Source: Bradyrhizobium sp.
GTDB taxonomy: Bacteria; Pseudomonadota; Alphaproteobacteria; Rhizobiales; Xanthobacteraceae
Direction: 5' to 3'
Length of the DNA: 7,827 nucleotides
Assembly (NCBI GenBank): GCA_028290305.1
Contig: JAQGKC010000080.1
Span: 1-7,827 of the forward strand
The translations under genes were made by a program, and so were the position numbers. Shown piece after piece: positions 5,390-7,827 of the stretch; position 1 is the first letter of the stretch; the number at the start of each line of letters is the position of its first letter. The notes under the pieces were generated by a model. The model was given only the letters and a program-made list of their open reading frames with translations. It was not told where the DNA came from and did not search any database.

Positions 5390-5735
5390 TTCAGAGCCGT
5401 CCCGGTTGTCTAAACAACAATTTCCGCGTCGATAAGTGGAGCGTCTGCCGGGGTTAGGCCGCCGCGCGGAGCGGAGGAAGGTCGAAGTAGGCTTGATCCG
5501 GGGAGCCGTCGTCAAGACTCGAATGCGGTCTTCGCCCGTTGTAAAAGACGAGATACCGACCAATCGAGCTTCGCGCCTCACCGACGGTTTCGTAGGCTCG
5601 CAGATAGACCTCCTCGTATTTGACGCTGCGCCACAGCCGTTCAACGAAGACGTTGTCCCGCCAAGCCCCTTTGCCGTCCGTGCTGATGGCGACGCCGTTG
5701 CCGGCGAGTACGCCGGTCGCGCGGTCTGCTGTCCG
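5390..5735 (-). mobile_element. IS3-family element, right-hand remnant
   Basis: The transposase fragment plus about 60 non-coding bases between its stop and the AraC remnant. That tail (CCCCGGCAG ... GTTTAGACAACCGGGAC) resembles the right end of IS3-family elements, but without the left end the terminal repeat cannot be proved. The exact outer boundary is uncertain by about 15 bases around 5385-5400. Confidence 0.6.
5454..5735 (-). pseudogene. IS3-family transposase (OrfB), C-terminal fragment
   Basis: Read on the minus strand this gives TGVLAGNGVAISTDGKGAWR, DNVFVERLWRSVKYEEVYLR and then YNGRRPHSSLDDGSPDQAYF, ending LPPLRAAA. This is the end of the retroviral-type integrase domain of IS3-family OrfB. 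The last catalytic Glu is in VERLWRSVK with the conserved Lys seven residues later, and the RRPHSSL motif is diagnostic. The first two catalytic Asp residues, OrfA and the left IS end are missing, so only about 90 of the ~280 residues remain. Homology starts at about 5735, where the integrase remnant begins on the opposite strand. The stop codon TAA is at 5454-5456. The fragment cannot transpose on its own. Confidence 0.85.
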
Positions 5736-5738
5736 TAA

Positions 5739-6453
5739 GTGCCGCCGGTGCCGAAGGACAATGTACGAAAGCGTCGACTATCGGAGGCGGAATATCGAAT
5801 ATTAGGTCAGATGCTCCGCGACGGCGCCAAGCAGGAGAAATACACTACGGCCGTGGATATCATCCGCCAGCTTGCGTTGACCGGCTGCCGGCGAAGCGAG
5901 ATGATCGACTTGAAATGGACGGAGGCCGACGCCGAGGCGAGCTGCTTGCGGTTGGAGGACAGTAAGGAGGGTGAATCCATACGTTCCATAGGGTTGCCTA
6001 TGGTCGAGTATATCGAGCGACGGCGCACAGACAATGTCGGGACATACGTCTTCCCCGGGGCAGGGCGAGGACAACGCGTTCGGCAGCTTCCCGAACCATT
6101 GGAAGCACACCTTCGAGGACTCCCCGCTGTCGGATGTGACTCCCCACGTCCTACGTCATAGCTTCGCAAGCATCGCCAACGATCTAGGCTTTACCGAGGT
6201 GACCATCGCGGCGCTTGTGGGCCATGCCAAGAGTTCGGTGACCAGCAAATACATCCACACGCTTGACACAGCGCTCATCATGGCCGCGGACACGATCTCC
6301 GGCTACATTCAAGGGCTCCTCGACGGCATAGAGTTCAAGCAGACCGCCTACGGGGACCGCGACTCACGAAAAGCCGCTCTGGCTCGCTTCCTGAAGAGGG
6401 CTTCAGGTAATGATCAAGAGGCGGCCGAGGAGGAGCGCCGTTTAGCTGCATAA
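5739..6453 (+). pseudogene. Tyrosine recombinase / integrase, N-truncated and frameshifted
   Basis: The catalytic domain of a tyrosine site-specific recombinase is recognisable: LALTGCRRSEMIDLKW carries the first catalytic Arg, VTPHVLRHSFASIANDLG the HxxR pair, LVGHAKSSVTSKYIHT the second His and the nucleophilic Tyr. The first frame (from GTG 5739) gives 107 good residues up to GTYVFPG. It then leaves the reading, and the next frame resumes with QGEDNAFGSFPNHWKHTFED and runs to the stop at 6451-6453. One extra G in the GGGG at 6057-6060 (CCCCGGGGCAG for CCCCGGGCAG) explains the switch. The N-terminal arm-binding and core-binding domains (about 170 residues of a ~400-residue protein) are missing; homology begins at PKDNVRKRRLSEAEYR, next to the IS3 remnant. 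Such integrases insert genomic islands, often at tRNA genes, but no tRNA or att site is visible here. Confidence 0.85.
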
Positions 6454-6542
6454 TCCCGAGCCGCAATGCGCGGTTATCGAAAGGCTCGGCCCCGGGCGCG
6501 GTCGCCATTGATTGCAGGCAGAGTTGCCTGTCCGGCACACCC

Positions 6543-7088
6543 CTAGCCTGTAGCATGCGTGCGGATTGACGCGGAACAGCTATTCGCGGCGGGGAGACGG
6601 ACGACTGCCCGAAGGCCAGTCAGGGCTGGGCCCGAAATATTTTCCAGCACGACTGAGCCCCCGAGCCGGTCAACGATACGTTTGACGATTGACAGTCCGA
6701 GGCCGGTGCCATCCTCGGTCGGCCGGCTGCCCCGGAAGAACGGTTCGAATATCCGGTCGATGTCGTCTGGTGGAATACCCGGCCCCGTGTCTTCAATCTG
6801 CAGCACCGCCTCGCTACCCTCACGATAGACCCCGATGTCGACGCGGCCCCCCGCAGGGGTGAAGCGCACGGCATTGTCGATCAGGTTCCGGACCATCGTC
6901 GCGATGATGACCGGTCCTCCCGGTGTCGCGATCGGCTCGATTAGTTCGAAGCCGAGATCTATTCCCTTGCGCGCCGCCTCCGGCAGGACGTCCGCTACCA
7001 CATAGCTGAACGCGCCGCTGATGCAGCCCGCGAGCAGGATCACCGCGGTCAAGCCGACGAAGAGGCGCCCGCGCAAAGATGATGTCAT
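6543..7088 (-). CDS. Sensor histidine kinase with internal deletion (membrane helix plus ATPase domain)
   Basis: The frame encodes 181 residues. Residues 1-30 (MTSSLRGRLFVGLTAVILLA, GCISGAFSYV) are the cytoplasmic start and first membrane helix of an EnvZ/QseC-type kinase. From about residue 31 (VADVLPEAARKGIDLGFELI) it is already the segment following the dimerisation/phosphoacceptor domain. A complete HATPase domain follows: N box MVRNLIDNAVRF (Asn68, Asn72), G1 DTGPGIPP (100-107), F box IFEPFFRG and G2 GTGLGLSIVKRI. The second membrane helix, sensor loop, HAMP and HisKA domain with its histidine are missing, roughly 250 residues of a normal ~450, yet the frame is kept. The ATG overlaps the stop of the upstream regulator (ATGA), the usual translational coupling. 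Phosphotransfer to the regulator is impossible without the histidine, so it is probably a pseudogene, though the protein could still be made. Confidence 0.8.
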   Translation of the reverse strand: MTSSLRGRLFVGLTAVILLAGCISGAFSYVVADVLPEAARKGIDLGFELIEPIATPGGPVIIATMVRNLIDNAVRFTPAGGRVDIGVYREGSEAVLQIEDTGPGIPPDDIDRIFEPFFRGSRPTEDGTGLGLSIVKRIVDRLGGSVVLENISGPALTGLRAVVRLPAANSCSASIRTHATG

Positions 7089-7745
7089 GACGTGCGGTCC
7101 ACCATCCACCCGACGCCGCGGACGTTTCGGATCGCCAGAGCTCCCAGTTTCTTCCTGATCGTGTGGATCAGAAATTCGATGGCGTTGCTCTCGACCTCCT
7201 CGTTCCAGCCGTAGATTTGTCGCTCGAGCTCGCTGCGCGACAGGATGGTGCCAGGCCGCGTCAACAGCGCGGTCAGCAGGGCGAACTCGCGGGTGGTCAG
7301 CAGCGATGTTTCGCCGAGGAAAGATGCCTCCCGCGTCGCCGGGTCAAGCTGAAGCTTGCCATTGCTCAGGACGGGAGCAGAACCACTGCCCTGGCGGCGA
7401 AGCACCGCGCGCATGCGTGCCAGCAATTCGCGGGTCTCGAACGGTTTCACCAGATAGTCGTCAGCACCGAGATCGAGACCGTCGATGCGGTCGTCGACGC
7501 CATCACGCGGTCACAATGATCACGGGAAGCTTGCGCCCGAGGGCGCGCAAGCGGCGCAGCACTTCGCGACCATCCGCCTTGGGCAACCCAAGATCGAGCA
7601 GCACCACTTCGTAGCCCTCGTTCTCCGCGGCATGGATCGCGGTCTCGCCATCGGTCACCCAATCGACGGCATAAGCCGCATCCCTGAGCGCCTGTTGGAC
7701 GGCCGCGCCTACCATCTTGTCGTCCTCGATCAGCAAGATCCGCAT
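7085..7745 (-). pseudogene. OmpR/QseB-type response regulator, two-base frameshift
   Basis: The gene once made a transcription regulator of about 220 residues, partner of the kinase whose start it overlaps. The first frame gives an excellent receiver: MRILLIEDD (acid pocket Glu7-Asp9), phosphoacceptor Asp51 in VLLDLGLP, and the conserved Thr in VIIVTA. It stops at TGA 7503-7505. The next frame continues without loss, DGVDDRIDGLDLGADDYLVK, then PFETRELLARMRAVLRR and an OmpR winged helix (LLTTREFALLTALLTRPGTI ... ELERQIYGW ... AIEFLIHTIRKKLG) ending GVGWMVDRTS. ACCGCGTGATGGC should be ACCGCGCGTGATGGC: two bases are lost from a GC repeat, and replacing them gives 663 bases, exactly 220 codons plus stop. 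ATG 7745 is the start because GAGGG lies six bases before it. A direct repeat 45 bases upstream suggests autoregulation. Confidence 0.85.
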
Positions 7746-7789
7746 GCCCATCCCTCGTTCGAGACGCAATACTGGTTCTCCATACCCTC

Positions 7790-7806
7790 ACTTAGCGCAG
7801 ACTTAG
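7790..7806. promoter_or_regulatory. Direct repeat ACTTAG-N5-ACTTAG, probable response-regulator box
   Basis: ACTTAG at 7790-7795 and again at 7801-7806 are separated by five bases, an 11-base period (one helical turn). OmpR/PmrA-type regulators bind exactly this arrangement of hexamer direct repeats as head-to-tail dimers. The site begins 45 bases upstream of the response regulator start codon, in its promoter zone. Confidence 0.55.
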
Positions 7807-7827
7807 AACGGACGCGATAACAGGTGT

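Noticed and set aside
5436..5738. Plus-strand frame of 100 codons opposite the IS3 remnant
   Set aside because: It is the shadow of the transposase fragment, which has diagnostic motifs on the minus strand.
7163..7519. Plus-strand frame opposite the response regulator
   Set aside because: It mirrors the winged-helix coding sequence on the minus strand and has no protein features of its own.
1..7827. CRISPR array, tRNA, rRNA, toxin-antitoxin or retron elements
   Set aside because: I looked for regularly spaced repeats, tRNA cloverleaf and CCA ends, paired small genes and reverse transcriptase motifs and found none.

Overview
The window looks like chromosome from a GC-rich rhizobial alphaproteobacterium, most likely Bradyrhizobium or a close relative. 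I base this on codon and base composition, the style of the small proteins, a GGAAC-N16-CGTT promoter of the general-stress sigma factor EcfG type, and the transposase and integrase families. No database could be searched, so the genus is an inference.

Left part (about 1-1930) is intact. It holds the 5' end of a glutathione S-transferase gene (minus strand, leaving the window at base 1), a 26-residue hydrophobic peptide gene with its own EcfG-type promoter and intrinsic terminator, a 56-residue helical small protein gene preceded by two palindromes and a tandem repeat, a lactoylglutathione lyase (gloA, minus) with all four metal ligands, and a divergent small lipoprotein gene (plus).

Middle (1942-3112) is a complete IS630-family insertion sequence. 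It has one uninterrupted DDE transposase, imperfect terminal inverted repeats and flanking TA dinucleotides, and it sits 13 bases behind the lipoprotein stop codon.

Right part (about 3115-7827) is a gene graveyard. In order it holds: the first 74 residues of an Old Yellow Enzyme-type flavin oxidoreductase, joined tail-to-tail to the first ~45 residues of a TetR regulator; an OmpR-type response regulator broken by at least one frameshift and with the phosphoacceptor Asp changed to Glu; the front half of a paralogous receiver domain; the DNA-binding half of an AraC regulator; the end of an IS3-family transposase that cuts off the front of AraC; a tyrosine recombinase that has lost its N-terminal part and carries a one-base insertion; and an overlapping two-component pair on the minus strand. 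In that pair the response regulator has a two-base deletion, and the histidine kinase has an in-frame internal deletion joining its first membrane helix directly to its ATPase domain, without a phosphoacceptor histidine.

Most right-hand genes are therefore fragments or differ from an intact frame by 1-5 bases. This is what a decaying accessory region with old integrase and IS traffic looks like, although some single-base shifts could be sequencing errors. I found no convincing intact new multi-gene system. The most unusual items are the stress-promoter microprotein unit, the palindromes ahead of the 56-residue gene, the kinase that is membrane helix plus ATPase only, and the ACTTAG direct repeat ahead of the broken regulator.
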